Shown: positions 21,940 through 35,296 of the stretch, piece after piece | How positions within the stretch are numbered: the stretch's first letter is position 1 | Layout: the number at the start of each line of letters is the position of its first letter | Assembly (NCBI GenBank): GCA_905250075.1 | Contig: CAJNOP010000025.1 | Location: 1,736,318-1,800,317 of the forward strand | Source of the DNA: Rotaria sp. Silwood1 | Lineage: Eukaryota; Rotifera; Eurotatoria; Philodinida; Philodinidae | DNA: 64,000 bases | Reading direction: 5' to 3' | Program-made: the position numbers and the translations under genes | The notes under the pieces: model-generated | Told to the model about the DNA's origin: nothing | What the model saw: the letters and a program-made list of their open reading frames with translations, nothing else | Databases searched by the model: none

Positions 21940-24900
21940 ACTTTCTACTGAAAATAATTTTCTCTCTCTTTTTTTTTTTCATATAATTATCTTGACATGT
22001 AAACTTTTTCTTTTGAAATATAAAATAAAATCTTGTACATTTGATAAAATAAATCAATAATTGGTTTTATTTAAGAAAAGATTAGTTTATTCTTATGTAT
22101 CGTTAATGTTTCCTTATTCTTTGTATCACATGGGAAATCAAAATCTATGTGTATTTGTTGAAGACTATAAAGTGTGCATAGCAAAACAAAAGATACAATA
22201 TACTTGAGTAAGAAAATCTATTGCATACCCATAGATGATTATTACTTTTATATAACATTGCACATTTACTAATTTGTTATGAGAGAAGATCAGAGTTTTT
22301 TTTTTCTATTGTCGCCTTCTCTTTGTTGGTTCTTTACTACGGATGTGCCGATGCTGACGACAGTACAGAAAAATCGAATCTAAAATTGATTATTTGACGT
22401 GCTTTTTCCTTTCGCTATCGTCATTCATCCGACTCGCTCTTTTTCTTTGACTTTCTTTCGCATAAAAAAAAAAGAAGAGGGTGAAAGAGAGAGAGAGAGA
22501 CAAAATGAACCTCTCGAATTGCAATCTAGTGTATGCCGACTGCCTCTCAATTAGTGTGTTAACAAGGATGAAGTAAAAAGATGTAGAAAAGATAAAATGT
22601 ATGCGATTCAAGATAGTCAGGCGAACAACTAGCCAGCGGCAGCGGACATTGTATTCTTTAGATGTCCTCTTGAATTTACATATTCTTTTATATGTCTTAG
22701 TGATATCGTAACCATCATAATCATCATCATCGTAGGACGGAACACGCACATAAAGTCGTTGTCATCATCTTACTTAGTGCCTTCTTTCCTTTTTTTTTTT
22801 CTTCTTCTTTTTATTATTTATATATGAGTTAGTTCTCAAAAGAAAACAGGCTAACAACAACCATTGCGGAATTGTAATAGACGACAAAATCATTTTGATC
22901 GATCTTTGCCGTTGTCAGTGAACTATTCGTAATGTTAGCGTTTTCCTCGATGAATTCCATAGTAAAAAAAAAAAAAAAAAAAGAAAGAAACGCTGAATGA
23001 ATCAATGTCATGTGCTCTAGTTAACAACAGTGTGTGTAGGAATAAAACACACGCTCACAGATTTCCTATTCTCATTAAACTATTATTGAAATTTTAAGAA
23101 AAAAAGACAAACTAGCAGCCATTTGAAACATTTATGAAAAAAAAACGATCTTCTACAGCATGTATCAATGCAAGAATGGATATATATTATTTTTTTCAAA
23201 GATTTAGTTTGGAAAAAAAAACCAGCAAAAATTCTTTTGGGAAATTACTAATTATTATATGTTGTTTTTTTTTTCGAAATATCTAAATTTAGTCATTAAT
23301 AGATCACAGAAGTTTTTTTTCTCTTGGTTTATGTCAATCATTGCATACATATAATAGTTATTTTGCATTTTATGTTCTTGGATTTGTGTTTCTCTCAATC
23401 TGTTGAAGTCAGTTTTTCATCAAGTGTCATCCTTCCGTTGTTAGTTTTGTTTTTATCTTGTATCCCGGTATTTCAATAAGAATAAATTTTGGTTCTAATT
23501 GAACTTTGTAAACATGTTTACTTATTTTCTTTGAATTACTCGTTATAGTCTAACTAAATCATTTCTAATGTGTACTTATCTTTTAAGAATAAATCATTAG
23601 TTTGCATGATTAACTTATTTTTTTTCTTCTGTACTTTTCTATATTACCATCATCATCATTGAATAGTTTTGTAATTTCTTATTAATTTTACTACGTTTTT
23701 TTTTTTTTTTCTTCTACAATTAGTTTTAAACAACGGAAATACATATCATTCTATATATACCATATAAATTATCAATAAATGTATCCTTGTATGTAAAGAT
23801 ATTTGAATGATGAGAACAGTTTCTCTTCTTGCTTTTTCCTCGGGTCTCTTTTTTTTTTTTACAGAAACGACACATTCATTTTTCATTCCATTCTATGTTC
23901 TATTACCATTGCTCTCGCGTCATTCTTCCGGGGATGAAAAACAGAAAAAAAAAAAAGAGAATAAATTTTCTCTATCTTTCGTTTTTTCCTCTCTCTATGG
24001 TAGTTTTCTTCTTTTTTACTATATCTAAGCAATAATCGTGTGTATGTATAGCTTAACAAGATCTTTTCTTCTTCTATTCCAATACTATTCTTATCACAAC
24101 TACTATCTGTGTATTTTCAATAATGATCATGAATAATCATTAGAAATATTTAAACAAGAATCATTAAGCGTGAAAATTTGTACGTACTTATTAGTTTTTA
24201 TTTTTTTTGATTATTATAACTATGAGAAAAATAAATCAAAATTTGTAAGTTATACATTATAACTTCCTATTTAATATACACTTGGATAGAATAGAAGTCA
24301 TCAACGATCACTTTACATAGAAGTATCATTAGAATAGCTAAATAAATCTGAAAAAAAGTTCACATGTGGATTGCATATAAACATCCGTTTTCTTTCCTTT
24401 CTTTTTTTTTCTACAATGATATACATTTGCATCTATAGTACAAAACATCAGAAAAAAAAAGAACATCGATCTTCTTCAAATTTGAATTTATAATACAAAA
24501 TGACAGAAAATCGACAGATAGCAATCGTACTATTATCATCATCATCAGTCAATTATTATTGTTGTTCACGCGTGCAATGTCAAATGAAACCACTTAGTCT
24601 TTATGAAAATAATTTTTGCGTGCATTTAAGCGAGCCAAACGATGTCTGTTGTGTTTATTTATTTATTTGATTAATAGGAGATATTAAAAAGAACGAAAAA
24701 AAAAAAAATCGTTTTCTATGATTATTTTCTTTTATTAAACAAGAAAAATAAATAATGATAGCAACGATTCACAGTGTAAAATATTCGATAGTATATATAG
24801 AAGAAAAAAGAAAAACACTACATTCATCTCATCATGAAATGAATATATTGCCTACAGTCCAATTCTAGTCTTATAGTCAGAACGATTCCTCCACTCATTA

Positions 24901-25546
24901 TATTGATTGCCTTTAGGATGGAATATTTTAAGATATGACAAAAAACGAGAGTGAGAGAGAGCATGTATGTTGAATTAAAAATAACAAGCAATATCGATCT
25001 ATTTATAAGTTATCAAAATAAACGAATAATAAAAATTAAGAGATCTGTTAATGATTTAGTATACAAGGCGATATACTTGGAATGGATGTCCTAGCACAAA
25101 ATAAACATATATTTATCTTATAATCATATTCTTAAGAAATGATTCATGATTACATATACTGATAGTTTTAGACGTATATATTTTCATTTTGTTAGTAAAA
25201 TTAATTGTGATATTTATTAAAATTGTCCTTAGTGTTTTTTTTTTTGAACTCATTACGTATTGAGAACAATATCGCGTGTAAAAATGAATTATAATATGAT
25301 AGCTTTTATTTATGAATACTTACACTCAAGAGAATTACTGAGATGTCAATATTAAGGAAAAGCAAGAAAGAGAAAGAAAGTGAGAATGACTGGAATACTA
25401 ATAATTAATATTTGTATAGTTTTTTATTTCAGATTTTAATTGTATCAGTATGTTTTTATCATTTTATTAATAGTAATGCTGTTAATTTATATTTGAAGAT
25501 AAGTAACTAAATCAAAAAAAAAAAAGAAACATACATCCGATGTAGG
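21940..25546. other. Long intergenic region, low complexity
   Basis: About 3.6 kb rich in poly-T/poly-A tracts, with a (GA)n run near 22487-22500. A GC-richer segment at about 22300-22760 gives a 119-aa minus-strand ORF with Asp/Tyr-rich and basic parts but no recognisable domain. It may include 5' regulatory sequence of the lectin-CUB gene. No gene is supported. Confidence 0.5.
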
Positions 25547-28500
25547 ATGGTCGTATGGCTTCGGCCGGAATACGTCCTGGCGTTTGTTACCAGTTTATAC
25601 TATTGCTCTCAATTAGGTTTGTATCGTGAGATTATTTAATTGAATATTTATCATCTTGGGAATTCTTCTTTTGATTCGAATTTCATCTCGATATATCTAA
25701 TTATTATTTCAGAATTATGACGAAACATTTTCAACTAATCAATTGATTTCTTACCGGAAACCACTTGATTATAACGTTCTTGATCATGCTGATTTTGAAT
25801 ATTATCATGAGAAATCTCTTTAGGTTTTTTTAGAAAGTTAGTTTTTCTAAACTAATAAACTTTTTGTCAAAATTTATTTTTATTTTATTTTTTTGCTTTT
25901 GATCTATCTAAATTATAGATTATTTCAAAGCATTCTAGAAAACAAGAACTTGTTATGTTTCGAATAGTTTTTTTATTTGTTTCTTCGTACAGAAAAAAAA
26001 ACAGCTCTTTTAATTTATATAACTAATTTTTGTAAAAAGAATAAAAAAAAAAAAATTATTATTCTATATAGACAACTCGATATGCTCTATAATCTGAGTA
26101 GATCCCAAATGATTTGTGACAAAATTTTTTTTTTTAGTCTAGAAAACCAACGTTTAATGACCTAAGGGGATTACTTATGGTTATATTGGGAATCAACGCA
26201 TGGTCGATAACCTATAATTTAATAGCTTTTAATGACAAAACGATTGATCAGTTGAAAATGTTTTCTCGTTAGACTCTTTTGAATAGGGAATACTCGTTTC
26301 CTTTTTTTTTAAAAAAAAAAAAAAAAAGTAAGTTGATCTTTGTAACAAAAAAAAAAGCTTTGAAGTTTCGCAGAAGAAAAGCATAATTTTTACAAACAGT
26401 CTATTGATTAAATATTAAAAACAAATCTTTTAGTATCAAATAAATTGAACAAAATCTTAATAGTTATTTCTATAATTTTCTACGTTTTTATATTGATTTA
26501 GTTTTTTCAAAAACTTATGAAAAATTTTGGTGTGCAACTGAAGAAGGTTATCATCAATTATCTTGTTCAGATGAAACAGCATTATTAACTGATATAACAA
26601 TAATTAAAGTTTATCGACGTGGACAAATGTGTGAACCTGATGTTCATTCAGAATATCTTATTCATTGTCAATCATATGTGGATGGTTCATTATGTGAAGG
26701 AAATAAAACATGTTCAATTGCAATATCGAGTCGAGATTATATACAATGTGAAGATAAAATATATACACCAACATATTTTTTTGTTAAATATACTTGTACA
26801 CAAAGTAAAAACAAAAAAAAAACATCTTTCATATGAAAATAAAAATTTTTTTTTGTTTTTTTTTTCTTAGTTCATACCATGTGTATAGATACAGAACCTA
26901 TTCGAAATACATTACATGGATATATTATATCACCAGCTTATCCACATCCAATGGCTGACAATCTAAAATGTTCGATAACTATTGGTATAATCTTTTTGTC
27001 TTTTTTTTGTTAGAAACTTTATTTAATAATTTTGTTTTGTTTTTTAGAAGCTGATCCATCAATGTATATTGAATTATCTCCTATTCAAATACATTTACAA
27101 GAAGCTATTAAATGTCGAGGTGAATATATTGAAATATTTGGTTATGATCCATCATTGAATGAGAATAATATTAATAAAAATAATAATTGGAAAGAATATC
27201 ATACATGGTGTGGTGCTGATCGTTCAATAAATAATCCATTATCAAATACACGTTATCTTATTTCATCAAATTCTTTATATATGTCATTACAAACAACTGT
27301 TTCTAGAGATCCAAGATATTTTAAAATACGATATCGAGGTAGTAGTCCTAATTATTATAGAATTCATTTCAAAAGAAGTCTTTTTTTTTTTAATGTCTTT
27401 ATTAGTTGTTCCAGTCATTGCACGTTCTCAATATAATTCCGATGGAATTATTCATGATCCATTAATCAAAGAATCTAGATCTTCATTAATGATACTAACA
27501 ACATCTATTATGTTAACAAAAACTATGAATTCATTATTGAACAATAGTCATATGAAAAACGTTAATGAAACATTAACAAAACAAACATTTAAAAAAGGTT
27601 AAAAAAAAGAGAAAGAAAGAAAGAACAAAAAAAAAAGGATGTATTGTTATTTTCTTTAATGAAATTTTATTATAGAAATTCTTATTGGAATTCTTATTGT
27701 TGTAATTGTTCTTCTAATTGCAACAGTTGCCAGTATTCTTATTTTTATTTTGATTAAAAGGTAATTTATAAAAATAATATCTTATCTATATGATACTAAT
27801 ATAAATCGAATAGTTTCTTTGTTTATTCTCTTCGCATAGTTCGAATATTTCTCGTTTTAAACTCAAAAATATTTGAATAAAATCTAGGTTTTTGAAATTT
27901 AATTACATTCATTAAGATCATTTTTTTTTCTTCTTTACTTGAAGAGCATTCAACTTGACATGCCTCGAGAGAAAGAACATGCAAGAATCTAATTTGATTA
28001 GTCTTTTTTCTTCAACCAAATCCAACTAGATCAAATCATGACTGGCTAATAATTATCTTTTATAATTTGATTTCATATTATCGATTTGATCTTTCATAAA
28101 TCTTGACCTTTTCGCCTCATAATCAATCTATTTTGAATAGACGATTTTAAACTTCAAGAAGGCAGACATCTATTTTTAGAAGTGCAACAACATAGGACTG
28201 ACAAGAAAATGTTTCCAATTTCATCTATCGACACTATGAATAAAATAGATTCCATTGAGATTTAAAAAACTTGAAAAGAACAATTCCCTCTAGGCTTTCT
28301 GTCAAGAGTCATAGACAATCTACTAGAATTTTAGACCTCTGTTAAGATATATACACTAACAAATCAACCCATGTCGTGAGAATCACCGCGATTTTCGCGA
28401 TTTTCTAAAAAATTGGCGTAAAATCGTGATTTATCGTATTTCTTTAAAAGATCGACGATTATATCAGATTTTATCGCGATTATGAGAGAAGAGCTGATTT

Positions 28501-29965
28501 TCAAAAATCATTGATAAATCATGACAATTATTCATTCACCGTTTTGTTATGAACACACACGGATATATAAAAGCAACGCCGTTCAATGCATAACAAATAA
28601 GTTTTCGAAATATTCTTTTCTAATAAATTATTTCTTGGTTATTTTTAATCAAGGAAATGCCAATCCCGATCCATGATCTGGAGAGGACTACGCTGAAACG
28701 GTCTGATAAGAATCGGACCAGCTCGAGATCGGACAGATCGCACGATCTGATCGGCTTGGATCTTGAGAACAAAAAAAATTGAATTAAATTCAAGAAAAAA
28801 TTCAAATATGTGTCTCCAAAAGAGCCAATGAAATAGTAGAAAATATCAGTAAACAGACGGTTAAATCTTGCATAAAATCACGATTTATCGTAAAAATCGC
28901 TGAAATAATCGGGAATAATCGGTGATTCTATCGCGATTCAGCTCACGATTATCGTTTCGATGAATCGGGATTAATCGGCAATTTTTAGCCGATTCAAAGG
29001 ACATGGGAAATGACGGCATTTTGACCTGAGATTTTTCTCACAGACAAGTCTATTTATCAGTAGACTGCTCTAAAAATCAAAATTTTTGAGACTAGATACC
29101 GTTAGATATAACAAAATTTTCTTACCTAACATTAATATTTATCTATGATTTTAGACGTCGATCTTCATTTTCATCTTCATCTAGTACTAAAAAGAAAAAT
29201 ATACCTTCAACAACTAATAATACTACATCTAAATCAACAGTTAAATCATCTGATAAAGCACCACTTCTTGATAAAATAAATAATACATCTACAAATGTAA
29301 CAAAACAAAAATTAGTTCCTGAACGAACAGTACAAATATCTGATGTTAGTACATCTCGATTTAAATCTCCTGAACTAACAAGTACAAAATCCGGTTTAAC
29401 AAAATCTGAAGTTCCATCATCAAAACCAACATTAACTGCAGTTGATAGTGGTATATATGGTGTTGATTTAACTGAAGATTCTATAGCTACTGTATCAAAA
29501 CCTGTATCATCATCAACAATTGATCCATCGAAAATTCAAAATAATATTTTACTTGAAACATCAGAATCAGTATCAACTGTTGTTGTTAATCCTTTAAGTG
29601 ATAATTCAACAATGTCTCCTGCTATTATTTTTTCAAATGACATTATTGAAAGAAATCCATTATTAACAAATGAAAATGAAGAAAAAGAAACTCTTTTAGA
29701 TCATACAGTTCAAAGTGCTTATCCTCATTTAGTTGATATAGCATCAAGTGAAAGTGATGCAACACTTTGTGGTAGTGGTCCACAATCAAGACGATCATCA
29801 ATAACAAAACAACCATTGATTATTCAAGATTCAAATAATATTGAAACTATTGTTCTATCCGATGACAACACACAATTATCATCCTATCATCCAATCCCAT
29901 TTAATCCATTACACGTGATATTACAAAAAGATGCCAATAAATATTATACAACAGAATATATTTAA
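25547..29965 (+). CDS. SUEL-type lectin + CUB domain single-pass receptor-like protein
   Basis: Seven exons give 621 aa: 25547-25616, 26502-26804, 26871-26984, 27048-27338, 27406-27597, 27676-27760, 29155-29965. Exon 1 codes an N-terminal hydrophobic signal-like segment. Exon 2 (residues ~25-124) is a SUEL/rhamnose-binding lectin domain: FWCATEEGYHQLSCSD, ITIIKVYRRG, CQSYVDGSLCEG, CSIAISS and VKYTC, with the usual Cys spacing. Exons 3-4 (~130-262) look like a CUB domain: HGYIISPAYPHPM, LKCSITI, and later CRGEYIEIF plus FKIRYR. A TM helix (GILIVVIVLLIATVASILIFILI) ends in basic residues, then a Ser/Thr-rich ~270-aa cytoplasmic tail. The likely role is a cell-surface carbohydrate-binding or adhesion receptor. 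Inference: ectodomain outside, signalling or scaffold tail inside. Confidence 0.86.
28368..29007. mobile_element. 640-bp hAT-like insertion inside an intron
   Basis: It begins CCCATGTC and ends GACATGGG, an 8-bp terminal inverted repeat; GAATC and its complement follow at matching distance. The interior is filled with CGATT/AATCG words and contains a near-direct repeat AAATC(GT/AC)GATTTATCGTA (about 28423 and 28874). No transposase. Flanks AAATCAA / AAATGAC are only loosely similar, so the target duplication is uncertain. It explains why the last intron of the lectin-CUB gene is 1.39 kb. Confidence 0.45.
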
Positions 29966-30138
29966 ATTTTTAGTACTTAAAAACTATTTAAAATTTTAAT
30001 ATTTCTTTCTGCAAAATAAATAAATAAATAAATAAATGTAATTTGTAGGATTGTTTCTTTTTTCCTCTTTATTTAATAATATTAATATATATATATATAC
30101 ATATGTAAAATCTTATTTGTGATTTATTTAAAAAACAT

Positions 30139-32173
30139 TTAATTGTCTTTAAATACTTTTTCGAATATGTGAAGACTACTTGTAGATACAAACCATATTT
30201 GTTCAAATGCATATCGTATTGCTTTTTCTGAATTCATTAATGAATTATTAAGTATTTCAAAAAATAATTCAGCTATCATTTGTTTATCATTAGCAAATGC
30301 ACCAGTTCCAATAGGTCCTAATAATAAATATGTATTTTTACCATTTCCTTCTGTATTTGCAACAGCTGATGCGATTAAAGTTTGAAATTTTTGACGAGTA
30401 CGACAACGTATTTGTTGCTTATCTTCGCGCGGTGGTGGTTTATAAAGACCTTCTCCATGTTGAGATAAATCATAACCTTGATAAAAAAGAGAGAGATATT
30501 GAGGTTTTTTGAAATTGAACATTTTATTCGGATCTATTCGATTAGGAAAAACATAATATAACAACATATTTCCATTCAACATGAAAGATGTTTCGATAAA
30601 AAAAAACCAATGATTGAATACAGATCTTTTTTTAGCGTACAGCACACAGCAACAATAGGTCTATCGAACAAGGATTTAATTTGCAAAACGTTTTTCATAG
30701 AATAGAACAAACTGATTTTAGAAGTCTTAGTTTTTTCAGAGGTGAAATTACGAACTTTCGACGAAAAACTTTTGTAGGTTTCGTAAATGTTTCAATTCAA
30801 AATTCAACTTTTTTTCTTTACTCTATTCATCAACTATTAAAGATTTAATTTTCACAGCAATAGTTAAAGACACTATTTCGACATTCATTCGAACGTTTGT
30901 ACAATGCTTAGCACTTGCTTTAAATTTTGCGTTGAAATTCATTATTCGTATACATCAGAAGATATAAAGGAGCTAAAATTGAAGACTCAGTTGTTTAAAT
31001 ATTTTTGAGAGCGATTACAGTATTCATTTTAAAAAATATCACAACATTGCAGTATCTTCACAGCAATAAGCTAAGGACACGAACTCATCAAAATCTACAT
31101 GATACACTTATTCAAACGAAATATTCTTAACTTTAAGATTCTTGAATCAGTTCACTCACATGAAAATTAATTTATATCAATAATTGTAATACTTACAAGC
31201 AGCAACGATTAAATCTGTAAGACGTTCATTATTAGATCCTTTTCGAAAAAATCGTACTCGTTTTATATAAGCAACTCCATATTCAGGCAACATATAACCA
31301 CCATCCATCATTGTATATTTTAAATCTAATAATGCACGGTAAGCATCAGAATTATAAAGAATAATCTAGAATTCAAAAAAAGCAAAAAAAATTTCAAAAC
31401 AAATTCAGAAAAAAAACTTCGATATTAACTTCTTCTTGTGTCAAAGCATGTTCTAAATAATAACCACCAGGCATTCGTTCATCAGCAAAATCGAGTACAA
31501 TCACTTGTTTACCATTGGGTACTGTAAAAACAGCATCTTGAATACCTAATATAACAAAACGAATTATGCCTGAATTTTTTCGTTCATGAACAGGTGAATT
31601 TAATAGAGCATCTCTAGCATCACGATCTGTTATTGGATTATAATTATTAGAAAATGTAAGTGATTGAATTTGATTATAATTCCAATAAATTTTAAGTTCA
31701 TTTGATTGAAAACCATTTGAACGATATCGAGATATATATTCACGAGATTTTATTGGACCTAAGAAATGAGTAGGTATTCTTAATTGCCAATAGTTTCCTA
31801 AATTTTCAGCATGATATTGTATTTGATATGGTTCATTTGTATTTTTTAAGTTGAGATAATTTTCTTCGACAATTGACCAATCAAAATTTGGATAACATTC
31901 ATAGATGAAATCAAGTATTTGTTTATTATCTGACATTGATTTAATTGATAATAAAAAGGAAAGTATTGTTCGACGACTATGATGATAATCAACTCGTTTT
32001 TTCCAATTTTTATCATTTGACAATGGAAATGCAATACTTATTATTGAACATATATCACATTTACGTAATGAATGTATCGGTACATACATATATGCATTTG
32101 TTATTTCTTGTTGTATTGATTTGAAACAAAATAATAGAAAAAATAGTAACATTGAAAAAATTAATAAATACAT
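30139..32173 (-). CDS. Microbial-type poly(ADP-ribose) glycohydrolase (PARG-like macrodomain), secreted-looking
   Basis: Three exons, 32173-31418, 31365-31197 and 30476-30139, join in frame (phase 0, then phase 1) to give 420 aa. Residues 1-22 are a strong signal peptide or anchor (LLIFSMLLFFLLFCF). A poorly conserved N-terminal part leads to VLDFADERMPGGYYLEHALTQEE (about 226-248), which corresponds to the PARG signature GGG-X(6-8)-QEE; here the third Gly is Tyr. SDAYRALLD and later LLGPIGTGAFAND (about 361-373) match the G(C/A/T)GAFxND loop of TIGR02452/DUF2263 microbial-type PARG macrodomains. PARGs hydrolyse ADP-ribose polymers. The signal peptide would place this one outside the cytosol or in the secretory pathway, which is unusual. 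The 3' end is 173 bp from the convergent lectin-CUB gene. Confidence 0.74.
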
Positions 32174-35061
32174 TTTATCTTACAGAATAATTATTCTATT
32201 CTAGATAATAAAGAGGGATTTAGCGCACAAATGAAGAACTAATTATTCAAAAACAATAGGAACAGTAGAAATTTAATATTCACTTATACATAGTGAGATT
32301 ACAAATACGAAAATTAGGTGACTTTCGACTTTCACTCGACTGCGAACCTACGAATGTTGGTTATCGAAAAAAACATCAATGTATCATAAGTTATACTCAA
32401 GAAGAATTTTTTGGAGTATACTACCTTTTAGTCAACAAATAAAACTTTTGCGAGTTCTAATAAAAAAAAGTCTTTCTCGAATAATCTTAGTATTGATCCA
32501 AATATTCATGATAAACATTGATTTAAATCTATTAGCCTCGAGAGTAGAATGCCAAGAATTGAATTTGGTCTTCATATAGAAACAATTGTACGAAATTATA
32601 TTTTTAATGATAGAGTAATAGACTTTGTCAAGCTAATTATAGAATATTCTTTAATTTTTCTAGTACCAAATTCATTGACTAAATATAATTCAACAAGAAA
32701 ATGATAGATTGGAAAATCTGTTTTTTTTTTGACGATAAAATAAAGTTTATAAAAGATTTATTTTTATTTAATTAGATTAATATTATTCAATATTGGATAT
32801 CATTGTTTCAATTCTGTCATGAGAACAATCTTGATTCACTCGTTCTACCATAATACATGAAAATCTTCAATCTTTATGTAAAATATCATGCAGTAACGGT
32901 TAAAAATTTTATATTCAAATAACTATATTTGATATGAAAAAAAAAAAAAATTTGATTAATCGTTCAAGATCAAAACAAACAAATCATTATGAAACATTAC
33001 TCAGATCATAGCAAGCTGGACCTTATGTTGCATTCATTACAATAAATAAATCTAATGAAAAACTAATTCAGAGTCATGAATATAGACAGATAAAATCCTT
33101 CTTCGTTTACTTTTCTAATTTTATTTCTTAATTAGATATTTGTAATTTGGCTGATGATGAACTATGAAGTGATATTTGACGACAATTGATTTACAAACTT
33201 GTTATGTGAATATTCAATGAGAACCAATTAGGAGCTTCCAAAAAATTATAATGATGAATAGTTAAGTTAATGTTGAAGACGTTTATTGAAAAGTAAATAA
33301 ATGCCTATGGTTTATTGGCATAACATATTGGCAAATGTTTTTCGTCCATTTTATTGTTGATCATGGTACGATGATTATGTTTCTTTTTTTTTTTATAATG
33401 TTTATTATTTTGCCATGTTGATAACATAAACAAGTCATTTATTGCAATGTTGCATACTTGCACAAAAGATTATTTTGTTTTTTTTTCTGTCAGCAATCAT
33501 TGTATCGAAAAAGTACGATTTTTTCAAAATATGAGACTAGGAGTTAGCAAAATTATTTTGATTAAATATTAATCGTAAATTTTTCCTATATTTCCTAATG
33601 AATCTGCATAGATGCTTCTAAGTTTGGTATAGTGGGCATATAGATGACATACAACGAACTATTATTTATTTCAAAATAAAAGAAGGGCGAGTATATTTCG
33701 AATAACTTTCGATAGGGACACGATAGAAATCTGCAATTTTCACTGTTTAAAAGATGAGATAAAACTGCATCGAATCGTATAGATTACAGATTTTTTCATA
33801 AGGTTTCTCAGGTGATGTTATCAAGTTTAATAAAAACAAAGCGTTGCCTAATGTAAAAGTTTTAGAGTTTTAATTTTCAGGATTGCACTAGAATCATTAA
33901 CTAAAGATCTATCAATTATTTAAGTTCGATGTTGTAAAGTATAGTCAATCATGTTACTAATTGTTGTTGGCGAAATTTTCACGAAAAATTGACTTTTTTT
34001 CTGATATTTTGACAGGAAATTCACCTTAAAAACCTATTTAAGAGGCTCAATTTAAAAAAAAACTTGGCAACAGACCCTGAGAAAACTTGCTAGAAAATCT
34101 AGTCTATAAGATTCGATGCATTTTGAGCTCCTTTTGTGAACGATGGAAACTGCAGATCTACATTTTGTTCTTGTAATAAATTCCACTAATACTCACCCTT
34201 CTTTTATCTTGAAATGGATAGCAGTTGTAATAAACATATTTGAAATTGTTTTTTTTTTCTATTGAATTTTCATTTAGTCATCTTGTTTTAGATAACCTAT
34301 TGGAGATATTGCTCATAAAGAGTATGAGAGTTATAAACAATAAAAAGTCAGTTTTGAACTTTTCTGAAGATAGTACAAAGCTAAGGAAAAGATTCCTAAA
34401 GTTTCACTTGCATTCAAAAAAATATTTTCAAAGAGGAAAGCAATCGAAATAGAATTTTAAAGTTCTAATATTTTGATCATAGAGAAAAAAACGAATCAAA
34501 AGATTTATTCTTTCACACTTTTCTCAACGACGTTCATGGTTGAATGGATTGATACATCAATTTTTAAAGTCCAAATTATTTGATTTTATTTCTCAAACAA
34601 ATACTGTTCGCAGGAGCGACACACAACAACGCAAATGAAATCGTTTAGCACAATCATAATTACATGCTTCGTCCGTTTATTACTCATTTCATAGCATTGA
34701 TGTTTAAATATGAATAAAAAATTAACTAGCTGCGAAGTTCTCTTCCAAAAAAGAAGAATCATCTTCTTTCATCGTAAATGAAGTCATCTTTTTCAATGTA
34801 TTCGAACATTTTTCTCTCTAATCAATTTGAAAACTTCTTTATGTAAGTTGTGGCATCACTTTTTCTGTTTCACATGCAACAGTAATTCAACCATATATAG
34901 AAATAAATAAATCTATCTATGAGCATTCTTTTCTTTTTTTCTTCATTTAATGAATTATTGTGACATTAAAACAGAAAGAATAACTCGTAACAGGAATAAA
35001 AAGAATTTTCCTTACTTCTTTCTCATTTCTATCAGCATTTCGGATGGCTCTATATTTGACA
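32174..35061. other. Intergenic DNA, no gene seen
   Basis: About 2.9 kb of AT-rich sequence with homopolymer tracts. ORFs at 32379-32579 and 34240-34452 lack domains and splice partners. No repeats were recognised. Confidence 0.5.
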
Positions 35062-35206
35062 CATAGAAGCTCTTCATATTAAACCACACCCTATGCCGTG
35101 AAGGCCTTTTATTTGTAATACATGCCCATCATTTAAACATGTATTGATTACTTAACTGACTGGCAGCGGCCTATCATGTTATCCATAAGACAGAACTTCT
35201 ATGTGC
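35062..35206. repeat. Short inverted-repeat pair
   Basis: ACATAGAAGCTCT (35062 onwards) is the near reverse complement of AGAACTTCTATGT (35193-35206). The ~145-bp interval is more GC-rich than its surroundings and non-coding. It may be a tiny MITE or a structured 3' element next to the ART-TPR relic. Confidence 0.35.
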
Positions 35207-35296
35207 GCTCGCGTCCGTACCGTTTTACACAAAAACAAAAGAAAAATATTCTTATTTTTATTAGTTTTATTTGTTCGAACAAAACAAAAAGATAAA

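Noticed and set aside
22390..22749. 119-aa minus-strand ORF with DDDDYDGYD start
   Set aside because: Low-complexity GAT/CGA repeats and a poly-Phe run from homopolymer tracts; no supporting exons.
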